Source: Chloroflexota bacterium (GTDB lineage Bacteria; Chloroflexota; Anaerolineae; Anaerolineales; Anaerolineaceae). From it: 7,725 nt of DNA. The stretch is from the NCBI GenBank assembly GCA_019136175.1, contig JAGVUS010000391.1, positions 1 to 7,725 on the forward strand, written 5' to 3'. A program made the translations under genes and the position numbers. Below are positions 1 through 7,347 of this stretch, piece after piece; the first letter of the stretch is position 1, and every line of letters begins with the position of its first letter. The notes under the pieces are model-generated. The model did no database searches, had not been told where the DNA came from, and saw nothing but the letters and a program-made list of their open reading frames with translations.

Positions 1-3
1 ATA

Positions 4-1203
4 TTATTGAATAGATATCTCCGGTTGCGCTTCTTTTTTGGGGAACCTGGTTGCAAGGAACAGGATGATTGCTACAGCCACAAGCCCGGCATTGACAAGG
101 AAAACAGATGCCGGTCCCCAAACATCAAAAACCACTCCCCCAACCAGCGTTGCCAGCAGAGGTCCCAATCCCCATCCCGCAGCCACCACAACCGATTGGG
201 CAGTTGCCTTCCAGTGGCCTGGCGCAATCTCATCGATCAATCCAACTGTGGTTACAAAAAACAATCCGAAACCAACACCTTTTAACACAACAAGGAGGAG
301 CATCCATTCCGGTTCCTGTGCCAGTGAATATCCAATATAAGCAAGCAGGATGAACGTGTATGCAAGAATCAGGATCTTTTTTCCATTTAACCTGCGGAGA
401 ATCCACCTTGCAAACACCATGGCTGGAATTTCCGAATAAGCCGAGATGGCATAGAAAGCCCCAATTAATTGGCGGTTTCCCCCCAGGTAATTGATGTAAA
501 CACTCTCAAAGGTCCTTCCAATTCCCAATGCTGCTCCAACCAGGAAGGTTGCCAATACAAGCACAAGCAACAAAGGGTTCTTCATTGTTGACAACATGGA
601 CCCGCGGCCAACCGATTTTTTTCTCTGCTCTTCCTGGTCATGCGGTTCCAACCACAAGGATGGAATGATAACCAGCAAGCTTAACACCGAGGCGGCAAAA
701 AACATCCATTCATAACCCATCAATTTCCACACAATCCCACTGATGAGTGATACGGTTGCAAAACTAACGGACCCCCATTGGCGAATTTTTCCGTAACTCA
801 GATTATGACGAATAGCCATGCGGACAATCAGGCTGTCTGAGATGGGCTGGATGGGACTTCGAAAGATGGCGTATACAAGAATCAATGGCAGCATGCCAAG
901 GAAGGTCTTGGGGATTTGCAGAATACCAAGCCCAATTGCCTGTCCGGCGAGACAAATCACCAGAACAGCGCGGTGTACCCCACGCTGATCTGCAAGACGG
1001 GAAAAGATGGGCGCTGCAACCAGAGACATCAGGGGGAAAAAGGCAGACAACACACCAATTTCCTTCCCGTCCAGACCCATTTCCGCCAGGTAAACCGTCA
1101 GAAATGGTTCATATGCCCCGGTAATGGCAAATACAAAAAAATAAAACAATGCGCCCCGTAATTCCGGGCTTTGGTAGCGTAAACCTCGCAAAATCCAAGA
1201 CAT
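4..1203 (-). CDS. MFS transporter, probable sugar or cyclitol permease
   Basis: An integral membrane protein of 399 residues with about 12 hydrophobic segments in two halves, typical of the major facilitator superfamily. The first half has an MFS loop 2-3 motif (RLADQRGVHRAV, about 69-80). The YEPFLTVYL segment after helix 1 and the general layout resemble the MFS_1-like/LacY-type group that carries oligosaccharides, nucleosides or aromatic acids, rather than the sugar-porter family of Bacillus IolT. The middle loop is charged (EPHDQEEQRKKS). Inferred role: proton-coupled uptake of the substrate degraded by the upstream enzymes; the substrate cannot be read from sequence. I chose the ATG at 1203. 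An in-frame TTG at 1233 has GGAAG about 8 nt upstream and would add 10 polar residues, so the start is uncertain. It lies about 70 nt after the AOR gene. The stop codon is three bases from the window end, so any terminator is outside. Confidence 0.88.
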   Translation of the reverse strand: MSWILRGLRYQSPELRGALFYFFVFAITGAYEPFLTVYLAEMGLDGKEIGVLSAFFPLMSLVAAPIFSRLADQRGVHRAVLVICLAGQAIGLGILQIPKTFLGMLPLILVYAIFRSPIQPISDSLIVRMAIRHNLSYGKIRQWGSVSFATVSLISGIVWKLMGYEWMFFAASVLSLLVIIPSLWLEPHDQEEQRKKSVGRGSMLSTMKNPLLLVLVLATFLVGAALGIGRTFESVYINYLGGNRQLIGAFYAISAYSEIPAMVFARWILRRLNGKKILILAYTFILLAYIGYSLAQEPEWMLLLVVLKGVGFGLFFVTTVGLIDEIAPGHWKATAQSVVVAAGWGLGPLLATLVGGVVFDVWGPASVFLVNAGLVAVAIILFLATRFPKKEAQPEISIQ

Positions 1204-1271
1204 TTTCAGGGGTCTAGTAGTTCTCAGGCGCAAACAACCGCTTCCGGCTTGTCAGCCAAACCATCCAGGAA

Positions 1272-2972
1272 TTACCAGTTAAAAACGCCATCCAAATCTT
1301 CATTGGGAACATCAAAAACAGATTGATGTGGAGGCAGTGGTTCCATGGACATCCATTCAGGAAGGCGGTCATCAGCAGGTGTAAAACCAGCTCGCCGATT
1401 AAATTCTCTTTCAAGGCTCAGGGTAGCGCGCCCCAATACCTGTAAAATATCGGTTCCAACCTCCCAACCATACCGGGCATTCAGCAAATCACGGATAGCC
1501 TCAGGGGCTGCAGCAAATCCGGATCCGCTGAAAATGCACGCTCCCAGCGTATCAAATCCAGCCATATTGATTTGAGCAGATCTCGAGAGATCCGCCTGCC
1601 CTTTTGGATCCAGGTGATCAACCTTGGCACGGATGGTCAACCCGCTGGTATGATCCGCCCCCTGGGGAGAAGTGGCGTATGTAACGCCGGTACCCTTGAT
1701 GGCGCGCGGTTCATAACCCGACATCGCCTGTCCTTTTACCGCCGGAACGCGGAGCACCCCAAAAACTTTCCCGGTTACAACTGCCCCATTTCCCAAAACT
1801 CGTCCAAGCGGTGAACCTTTTCGGATTTCCGCTAATAAATTCATCATGGAACCAGAATTTCCGAATTCAGCCAGTCCCGCTTCGGCAGCCACTCCCAAAG
1901 CAGCACCAATTTCAATGGAATCCAATCCCAGATCATTCACATCCCAATTCATCCGGGCAATATCATCCAGATGAAAAATTCCCAAATTCGACCCCATTAA
2001 ACTGATGGTCTCATATTCCAGGGGAGAAACTATTTCTTCACCCTTTGAATCAGCATACACATTTGAGCATTGGATGGCGCAGCCTGCCATACAGGCATGC
2101 GTAGGGTTCGCCTTTCCTCCCCGCTGCAGGATAACCTCCCGCATCAATTCCCCGCTGATTTTTTCGGCATCTTCCGAGTTGCCTTGGGAGAAATTTTGAA
2201 CGGGAAGGGAACCAAATGCATTACAGACCATGGTCATTGCCGCAGTTCCATAATCATGGTAAGTTTGGACTGTTTTTTGTTCCAGCAAGAGCCTGGTGAA
2301 ATTTTTCTGTGCTTCCCAGTAGGCTTGCGGATGAGCAAGAGACGGTTTATCTGCCCCGGTACCATCCCAAATTATCGCCTTTATCTTCTTGGAGCCCATT
2401 ACAGCGCCAATTCCACCGCGCGCAGCAATCCGGGATGGAACACCATCTTTGTCCAAATTCTGGATTCCGGCAGCAGCCATGCACATTTCCCCGCCAGGAC
2501 CGATCAGTGAAATTGCAACCTTCCCGCCATAGCGTTCTCGCAAACTTTGAGCAGATTCATACACTCCCAAACCGATCAAATCATTGGCTGGATCAAACCG
2601 CACTCCGCCGATACCCACATGTACAATCCACCAGTCCGAGTCTTCAGAGATATCCTCAACAATCAAAGCCTTGATCCCAAGCCTTGCAAGGATGAGCCCG
2701 GTGGATCCCCCAGCATTTGCTTCTTTCACTCCACCCGTTAATGGACTTTTCGCCCCAATGGAAATACGGTCACAACTGGATAACATATGCCCAACCAGTA
2801 ACCCGGGAGAAAAGATTAATTTATTCCCAGGTCCCAAAGGATGGCATACTGGATTCACTTCTTCCAAGAGGATTTTCGCCAGAAGCCCCCTGCCACCAAG
2901 TTGCCGCCAATCTGCCGGCACCTCTTCCCGCGTGAATGTTTTCGAACGAACATTGATTCTCCAGATTTCCAT
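1272..2972 (-). CDS. Aldehyde:ferredoxin oxidoreductase (tungstopterin AOR family)
   Basis: Cytosolic AOR-family enzyme, 566 residues, near the usual 570-620. The family oxidises aldehydes to carboxylates using a bis-pterin tungsten (or molybdenum) cofactor and a [4Fe-4S] cluster, normally passing electrons to ferredoxin. Seen in order: the N-terminal AOR domain with QLGGRGLLAK, FSPGLLVG, and the pterin-binding stretch with SPLTGG-KEANAGG; the AARGGIGAVMGSKKIKAI block; three cluster cysteines C294, C298, C302 (ACMAGCAIQCSN); the YET helix (E321); ATSPQGADHTSG with H441; and the fourth cluster cysteine C479 in DTLGACIF. All cofactor elements look intact. The start ATG at 2972 was chosen for GGAG 9 nt upstream and because the family N-terminus begins there; the frame is open to 3086, overlapping the aldolase. 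The gene begins 28 nt after the aldolase stop, so it is probably co-transcribed. Substrate unknown; a pathway aldehyde such as malonate semialdehyde is a guess. Confidence 0.92.
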   Translation of the reverse strand: MEIWRINVRSKTFTREEVPADWRQLGGRGLLAKILLEEVNPVCHPLGPGNKLIFSPGLLVGHMLSSCDRISIGAKSPLTGGVKEANAGGSTGLILARLGIKALIVEDISEDSDWWIVHVGIGGVRFDPANDLIGLGVYESAQSLRERYGGKVAISLIGPGGEMCMAAAGIQNLDKDGVPSRIAARGGIGAVMGSKKIKAIIWDGTGADKPSLAHPQAYWEAQKNFTRLLLEQKTVQTYHDYGTAAMTMVCNAFGSLPVQNFSQGNSEDAEKISGELMREVILQRGGKANPTHACMAGCAIQCSNVYADSKGEEIVSPLEYETISLMGSNLGIFHLDDIARMNWDVNDLGLDSIEIGAALGVAAEAGLAEFGNSGSMMNLLAEIRKGSPLGRVLGNGAVVTGKVFGVLRVPAVKGQAMSGYEPRAIKGTGVTYATSPQGADHTSGLTIRAKVDHLDPKGQADLSRSAQINMAGFDTLGACIFSGSGFAAAPEAIRDLLNARYGWEVGTDILQVLGRATLSLEREFNRRAGFTPADDRLPEWMSMEPLPPHQSVFDVPNEDLDGVFNW

Positions 2973-2981
2973 AATTCCACG

Positions 2982-2985
2982 CTCC
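2982..2985 (-). promoter_or_regulatory. Shine-Dalgarno site supporting the AOR start
   Basis: GGAG on the minus strand, 9 nt before the ATG at 2972. Alternative in-frame ATGs at 2993 and 2987 lack as good a site and would add 5 to 7 residues. Confidence 0.5.
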
Positions 2986-3000
2986 ATTTTCATCCTGGTA

Positions 3001-3901
3001 TCAGTACGTACGATACCAATCGGGGTGAACCTGGGGGGAAGAATAATACTTCCGCCATGGATTCCCATTAGCAAGTGTGATATCAAATAACTCCTTCAGT
3101 CGGGGAATTGCTATGGCACGCAGGAATTGAATCCGCTCGTCCCCTTGCAAGGGGATTGCCTCCTGCCAGACTGCCCGCCCCACAGCAAAACCGGAACAGC
3201 CCGCTTTACAGGCAATTTCCAATTGCTCCTTAAAAATTTCAAATGGCTCCCCCGCTGAAAGAAGCACCCAAGGGGATAGACAAACTCCACTCAGTTCCTG
3301 GCAAGCCATCTCCCAAATCCGATGATCCTTTTCATACCGGGCATCGATCGGAAATTCAACCTTGAGAATGTGTGCACCCAATGCACTCAATTGTTTTGCT
3401 GATTCCATTATGATCCCGGGCTTTAAGCGGGAAAACTCAATGGTACCTTTCTTGATATCGGGATTTGGCGAATAGGAAATGGGTTCCAGAAACAGAGGAA
3501 TTTCAAATCGATCACATTCTGCAACGATGGATTGAACAAAATCCAACTGTGCTTGCGTCCCTTCACCCCCTTGCGGATGGTAAAAGAGGAGTACTTTCAC
3601 ACCATTGGCGCCCATGCGCTTTGCTTTTTCCACGCCCCATCCCTCAATCAGTGTGGTTCGACGGCTGAATGGATCGCCAAGATATCCCTGCCAGCAGCAC
3701 AGCAGAAGCTTCTGGTCCAAGGATCGATGCAATGGAAATTTTAAAATCCTCCAGTTCCCTGGCAGATACACTGCCTGGCTCCAATGGGTTCATGAGAGCG
3801 CGCAGTGCATCCCGATGATCCACTGCAATGATGGCAAATTGACCATTTGGGGTGGAGCTGGCTTGTAGATTCCGGATCGTTCCTAATGGAAGCTGTCTCA
3901 T
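3001..3901 (-). pseudogene. LacD-type class I aldolase, disrupted (frameshift plus internal deletion)
   Basis: A LacD/YihT-family (DeoC/LacD fold) Schiff-base aldolase in two frames. The first frame starts at the ATG at 3901, 19 nt after iolA, and gives about 71 residues including AIIAVDHRDALR (D28) and ending in EASAVLL; it then stops (TGA at 3644-3646). The second frame carries the rest from about 3687 to the TGA at 3001-3003: GYLGDPFSRRTT, GVKVLLFYHP, LFLEPISYS, HILKVEFP, WVLLSAGEP and GCSGFAVGRAVWQEA. The three catalytic positions of LacD (Lys and Glu on the barrel, and the Schiff-base Lys in LKVE) are all kept in this part. Compared from memory with Staphylococcus LacD, the joined product of about 299 residues also lacks some 25 residues, from the DPEYG motif to just before GY, exactly where the frame changes. 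Likely former role: cleaving 2-deoxy-5-keto-gluconate 6-phosphate to DHAP and malonate semialdehyde between IolC and IolA. It could also be a tagatose- or sulfofructose-phosphate aldolase. An assembly error is possible. Confidence 0.8.
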
Positions 3902-3920
3902 GATCCCTGCATTTCCTGTA

Positions 3921-5396
3921 CTAAAACTGGCGCGACCACTCTTTTGGCCAACGCTCAATGACTACTTTTTTCTGAGTAAAAAATTCGATGGCATCCAGCC
4001 CCTGACCATGCAAATCGCCAAAGAATGACTCCTTCCATCCACTGAATGGGAAAAATGCCATTGGGGCAGCAACCCCGATATTAATGCCGATATTTCCCGC
4101 ATCCGCCTCATTCCGGAACTTCCGCGCAGCCGCTCCACTGCTCGTGAAGAGACACGCCATGTTCCCGTATGTACCGGAATTGATCAAATGGATTGCCTCA
4201 TCAACGGTTTTCACATGCATGAGACCCAGGACCGGTCCAAATATTTCCGTCCGGGCAATATCGCTGTCCGGACTTAGACCGCGAATTACAGTGGGGCGCA
4301 CAAAATGACCCTGCTCGTAACCCTTTATTTGAGCGTTTCGTCCATCCACCAGGAGTTCGGCTCCTTCCGAGTTACCAAGTCCAATGATATTTTCAATCCG
4401 ATCCTTGCTTTGCCTGGTAATCACCGGTCCCATTTGCACACCGCTCTCGAGACCATACCCAACAACCCTCTCCATGGCAGCATCCGCAATGGATTCTGTA
4501 AAGGTACGGTCTGCATCTCCCACAGTAATCACCAGGGATGCCGCCAGGCAGCGCTGACCCGCGCATCCAAAAGCACTATCTGCCACAATGCGGGTGGTCA
4601 TGTCCATGTCCGCATCTGGCAATACCAATATGGGGTTCTTGGCGCCACCCTGACATTGGGCTCTCTTTCCATTTTCAGCAGCCCTGCGGTAAATATACCT
4701 GGCAACGGGAGTGGATCCAACAAAGCTGACCGCGCGAATATATGGATGATCCAGGATGGCGTCCACGCTTTCCTTGCCGCCATTGACCATATTCACCACA
4801 CCAGGCGGGAAACCAATTTCATCCAGGATTTGAAAAACTTTCTGCATGGTCAGAGGAACACGTTCCGATGGTTTGACAATGACTGTATTCCCACAGGCGA
4901 CTGCATAGGGCAGGAACCAGAATGGGATCATTCCGGGGAAGTTAAACGGAGCAATAATGGCAGTTACACCCACCGGCTGGCGAATCATCATTTCGTCAAT
5001 CCCCCGGGCGATATCTTCCGAGTTGTAGCCCATCATCAATTGTGGGATTCCGGTGGCTACTTCCACATTCTCCACTGCCCGCTTCATCTCCCCCCTGGCT
5101 TCATCCAATGTTTTCCCACATTCCATTGTGATTGTACGCGCAAGATCTTCAAAGTGTTCGTCCAGCTTCACCTTTAATTTGAATAAATACTGCACGCGTT
5201 CAACCGGAGGGGTTTTTCGCCAGGTCAGAAATGCGCGTTGCGCTGCTTCTACCGCTCCATTGACATCCTGCGCTGGAGAGAGAGGCGTTTTCGCCAATAT
5301 ATCAGTAGTGGCAGGATTGACTACGTCCAGATAGGTGTCTGCTGTGGATTGTACCCAATGACTATTGATATAATTCAAAACTTTCACCGGTTCCAT
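3921..5396 (-). CDS. iolA: (Methyl)malonate-semialdehyde dehydrogenase, CoA-acylating
   Basis: Aldehyde dehydrogenase of the MmsA/IolA family, 491 residues, the usual full length. It oxidises malonate semialdehyde (or methylmalonate semialdehyde) with NAD+ and CoA to acetyl-CoA (or propionyl-CoA) and CO2, the last step of inositol degradation. Seen: NYI(N)S-W start typical of the family, oxyanion Asn in APFNFP (N152), NAD-binding KPSE (175-178), FVGSTPV loop (225-231), nucleophile C283 in AGQRCLA, and the family-typical AAPMAFFPFSGWKESFFGD near the C-terminus. R106 and R282, equivalent to the arginines that bind the substrate carboxylate in Bacillus IolA, are both present. The general-base glutamate of ordinary hydrolytic ALDHs is replaced (Q249 in QGGAKNP), as expected for a CoA-dependent enzyme. 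GGAGG at 5406-5410 sits 9 nt before the ATG and overlaps the iolC end. A sulfolactaldehyde dehydrogenase is a possible relative, but the iolC neighbour favours IolA. The gene is also called mmsA. Confidence 0.92.
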   Translation of the reverse strand: MEPVKVLNYINSHWVQSTADTYLDVVNPATTDILAKTPLSPAQDVNGAVEAAQRAFLTWRKTPPVERVQYLFKLKVKLDEHFEDLARTITMECGKTLDEARGEMKRAVENVEVATGIPQLMMGYNSEDIARGIDEMMIRQPVGVTAIIAPFNFPGMIPFWFLPYAVACGNTVIVKPSERVPLTMQKVFQILDEIGFPPGVVNMVNGGKESVDAILDHPYIRAVSFVGSTPVARYIYRRAAENGKRAQCQGGAKNPILVLPDADMDMTTRIVADSAFGCAGQRCLAASLVITVGDADRTFTESIADAAMERVVGYGLESGVQMGPVITRQSKDRIENIIGLGNSEGAELLVDGRNAQIKGYEQGHFVRPTVIRGLSPDSDIARTEIFGPVLGLMHVKTVDEAIHLINSGTYGNMACLFTSSGAAARKFRNEADAGNIGINIGVAAPMAFFPFSGWKESFFGDLHGQGLDAIEFFTQKKVVIERWPKEWSRQF

Positions 5397-5398
5397 CG

Positions 5399-6418
5399 CT
5401 AAAATCCTCCATTCAATTCCACAAATTCCAATACTTCCTGTTCATAGCCCATGAAATTGGCACAACCATGCCTGGTAACAACAATTGCACCACAAGCGTT
5501 CCCCATTCGGGTTGCCTTGTAGAAATCCCATTCATGGACAATGCCATAGATGAATCCGCTGGCAAATGCATCACCTGCCCCCAACACGTTATAAACCTGC
5601 ACCGGGAAACCAGGTACATCCATATGTTTCCCGTTTCTTTGATAGACTGAAGCGCCTTTTGCACCCCTCTTCACAACAACCGTGCTAGGACCACGCTGCA
5701 GGATATTTTCAATAGCAGAGTCAATATCCCCTTCCACAGTGGGTGCAGATATCTGTGAGTATCCAGTCGACACCTTGGATGTATCCATCAACATGGCGGC
5801 TTTTATTTCCTCTTCAGTGCCAATTGCAATATCAACCAAAGGTAACAATCCACGCACATAAACACCAAATGCTCGAATATCGAACCATTGATCTGCCCGA
5901 AAATCCAGGTCTATCATCACGGTTGCACCAGCTGCATGTGCCTGCTCGCAGGCAAAATAAGTGGCACTCCGTGAAGGATCCTTACTAAGCCCGGTTCCCG
6001 AGACTTCAAATACTTTTGTGTCTTGAATGGGTGTTGCCAGCACGTCATCAATTGTGAGGTAAATATCAGCCGCATTATCGCGGTAATATACAAGCGGAAA
6101 TCGATCCGGCGGCTCAATGCCAAGGATTACGGCACTGGAACGGCTTCCTGGTTTTCGTGGAATATATTGTGTACTCACACCTTCCTTCTTCAAAAAATTG
6201 AGGATAAAATCGCCAACAGGGTCCTCACCAACAGCCGTCAATAAAGCAGTATTTAAACCCAACCGGTTTGTCCCAACAGCAATGTTGGTTGGAGAGCCAC
6301 CCACATAGGAAGCAAAACTGGAAATATCTACAAAAGGAGCACCGACATCATTGGAATATAAATCAATGCACGACCTTCCCATTGTAATGACATCATAAGG
6401 TTTTTCACTGTTCATCAT
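5399..6418 (-). CDS. iolC: 5-dehydro-2-deoxygluconokinase, PfkB family
   Basis: Cytosolic ribokinase/PfkB-family kinase, 339 residues from the chosen start. It phosphorylates 5-dehydro-2-deoxy-D-gluconate with ATP to the 6-phosphate, the fifth step of the Bacillus-type myo-inositol pathway. Seen in order: the N-terminal GRSCIDLYS strand, PfkB signature 1 with GGSPTNIAVG (40-49), IPRKPG and GIEPPDRFPLVYYR (100-113), LDFRADQW (171-178), IGTEEEI (199-205), VVVKRGAKGA (247-256), and signature 2 NVLGAGDAFASG (277-288) with catalytic base D283. The tail TRHGCANFM (315-323) and the EPPDRFPLVYYR block are typical of IolC rather than of general ribokinases. No C-terminal DUF2090 aldolase domain follows, unlike in many fused IolC proteins, so a separate aldolase is needed. 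The start is the first of two adjacent ATGs (6418, 6415), chosen because AGGAG lies 7 nt upstream; the frame is open to 6457 but that start has no good site. It ends 2 nt before iolA, suggesting translational coupling. Confidence 0.92.
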   Translation of the reverse strand: MMNSEKPYDVITMGRSCIDLYSNDVGAPFVDISSFASYVGGSPTNIAVGTNRLGLNTALLTAVGEDPVGDFILNFLKKEGVSTQYIPRKPGSRSSAVILGIEPPDRFPLVYYRDNAADIYLTIDDVLATPIQDTKVFEVSGTGLSKDPSRSATYFACEQAHAAGATVMIDLDFRADQWFDIRAFGVYVRGLLPLVDIAIGTEEEIKAAMLMDTSKVSTGYSQISAPTVEGDIDSAIENILQRGPSTVVVKRGAKGASVYQRNGKHMDVPGFPVQVYNVLGAGDAFASGFIYGIVHEWDFYKATRMGNACGAIVVTRHGCANFMGYEQEVLEFVELNGGF

Positions 6419-6425
6419 GTAATTT

Positions 6426-6430
6426 CTCCT
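6426..6430 (-). promoter_or_regulatory. Shine-Dalgarno site that fixes the iolC start
   Basis: AGGAG on the minus strand, 7 nt before the double ATG at 6418/6415. It decides in favour of these starts over the in-frame ATG at 6457, which would add 13 residues that match nothing in the kinase family. Confidence 0.75.
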
Positions 6431-6461
6431 ATCGATAATCGCGTCATTTTCTGTCACGGAT

Positions 6462-7313
6462 TTAATTTTCTGTCAATAATTGCGCAAGGAATGTACCTGC
6501 CAAAGATGCGGCAGTAGAATCCTCTGGCAGTGGAAGAATTTCCGCCGAGATGTAACCGGCATAATCTATCTTCTGCAAGGCAGATAATATTTCTGTAAAG
6601 GGAATGTGCCCCTGCCCAGGAGCATGGCGGTTGCTGTCGGCAAAATGAATATATCCAAGATGGCTCTCCAATTTCTCAATTGTCACAGGAACACTTGGTT
6701 CTTCAATATTCATGTGAAATGTATCCATTAATAGCTTAATGTTCGGAACATCAAGTTCAGCCAGCATGCGCAGCCCGTCTTCAGCAGTGTTCACCACGTT
6801 GGTTTCATACCGGTTGATTGGTTCCAGTAGGAGTGTGACGCCATGATCCTGGGCAAATAGAGCACACTGTCGGATGGCTTGGATCCCCAAAGCCCATTGG
6901 CGGTCACGGTCAGATTTTTCTCCTACCAATTTTCCCCTGATCCCGCCAAGCACAACAAATGCGCCAAACTTTTCCGCTATGATGATAAATTGCTTTATTC
7001 GGTCCATTGCCGCCAGGGAAATTTCAGGGCTGCTTGCAAACAACGACAAACCATCATGGTAGAAGGATTGTCCGGTGGCAATTGCAGAAAATCCAAGTTG
7101 ATACTGTTCCAGTTTCCGGGACAACCATGCCGTATCCACCACACCTGGATCCCGCAAGCCAATCTCCACTGCATCGAATCCATGCATGTGGGCAGCTGCC
7201 AATCCATCCTCCAGCCTCCCTGCAAATAGAACTGCGCTGAAAACCGTTGCCTGGTACGAAATTGCCAGGCTGGTTGGGTTTCGTTTTTTGTGAGCTGGCG
7301 CAATTTGATTCAT
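6462..7313 (-). CDS. Sugar isomerase/epimerase, TIM barrel, IolO-like
   Basis: A 283-residue cytosolic TIM-barrel protein of the xylose-isomerase-like (AP endonuclease 2) superfamily. Metal and catalytic positions match the D-tagatose 3-epimerase pattern with exact spacing: E164 (in LLLEPINRYET), D197 and H200 (LMDTFHMN), H223 (YIHFADSN) and E258 (SAEILPLP). These give a divalent-metal site and the two glutamates used for proton exchange next to a ketose carbonyl. From memory, the closest characterised protein is Thermotoga maritima TM0416 (IolO, 5-keto-L-gluconate epimerase). It shares the VEI-RDP-VVD, TGQ---DGLSL, DTFHMNIEE and ADSNR-APG-GH segments. Inferred role: epimerising a keto-sugar acid or ketose in cyclitol breakdown; it could instead act as an IolE/IolI/IolH-type enzyme. 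The ATG at 7313 has AAAGGA (7321-7326) 7 nt upstream. The N-terminus is about 15 residues longer than TM0416, and a later start cannot be excluded. Next gene: iolC, 43 nt downstream. Confidence 0.85.
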   Translation of the reverse strand: MNQIAPAHKKRNPTSLAISYQATVFSAVLFAGRLEDGLAAAHMHGFDAVEIGLRDPGVVDTAWLSRKLEQYQLGFSAIATGQSFYHDGLSLFASSPEISLAAMDRIKQFIIIAEKFGAFVVLGGIRGKLVGEKSDRDRQWALGIQAIRQCALFAQDHGVTLLLEPINRYETNVVNTAEDGLRMLAELDVPNIKLLMDTFHMNIEEPSVPVTIEKLESHLGYIHFADSNRHAPGQGHIPFTEILSALQKIDYAGYISAEILPLPEDSTAASLAGTFLAQLLTEN

Positions 7314-7347
7314 AAACTCATCCTTTTCAGATTAATCCCATTCTGGG

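Noticed and set aside
1204..1271. Possible hairpin (GGCT-GACA-AGCC) between the AOR and permease genes as a terminator
   Set aside because: The stem is only 4 bp and no U-run follows, so it is not a credible intrinsic terminator.
1214..1414. Minus-strand 66-codon ORF overlapping the AOR C-terminus and the gap before the permease
   Set aside because: It is an alternate frame of the AOR end, with no recognisable content. The AOR frame there is supported by family-typical sequence.
2070..3090. Several overlapping plus-strand ORFs (146 to 168 codons) opposite the AOR gene
   Set aside because: They are shadows of a well-conserved AOR coding frame, with no family motif and no convincing ribosome binding site.
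3680..3695. Programmed +1 ribosomal frameshift in the aldolase gene
   Set aside because: No slippery heptamer, stop-codon pause or stimulatory structure is visible, and a core family segment is missing at the same point, which frameshifting would not restore.
4305..5177. Plus-strand ORF of 290 codons opposite iolA
   Set aside because: It is antisense to a gene with full family conservation, has no recognisable domain, and its composition follows from the iolA codons.
3001..6418. Sulfoquinovose (sulfo-EMP) operon with kinase, LacD/YihT-type aldolase and semialdehyde dehydrogenase
   Set aside because: The kinase has the IolC-specific TRHGCANFM and EPPDRFPLVYYR blocks, and no YihS-type isomerase or YihU-type reductase is present. 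The aldolase alone could fit either pathway.
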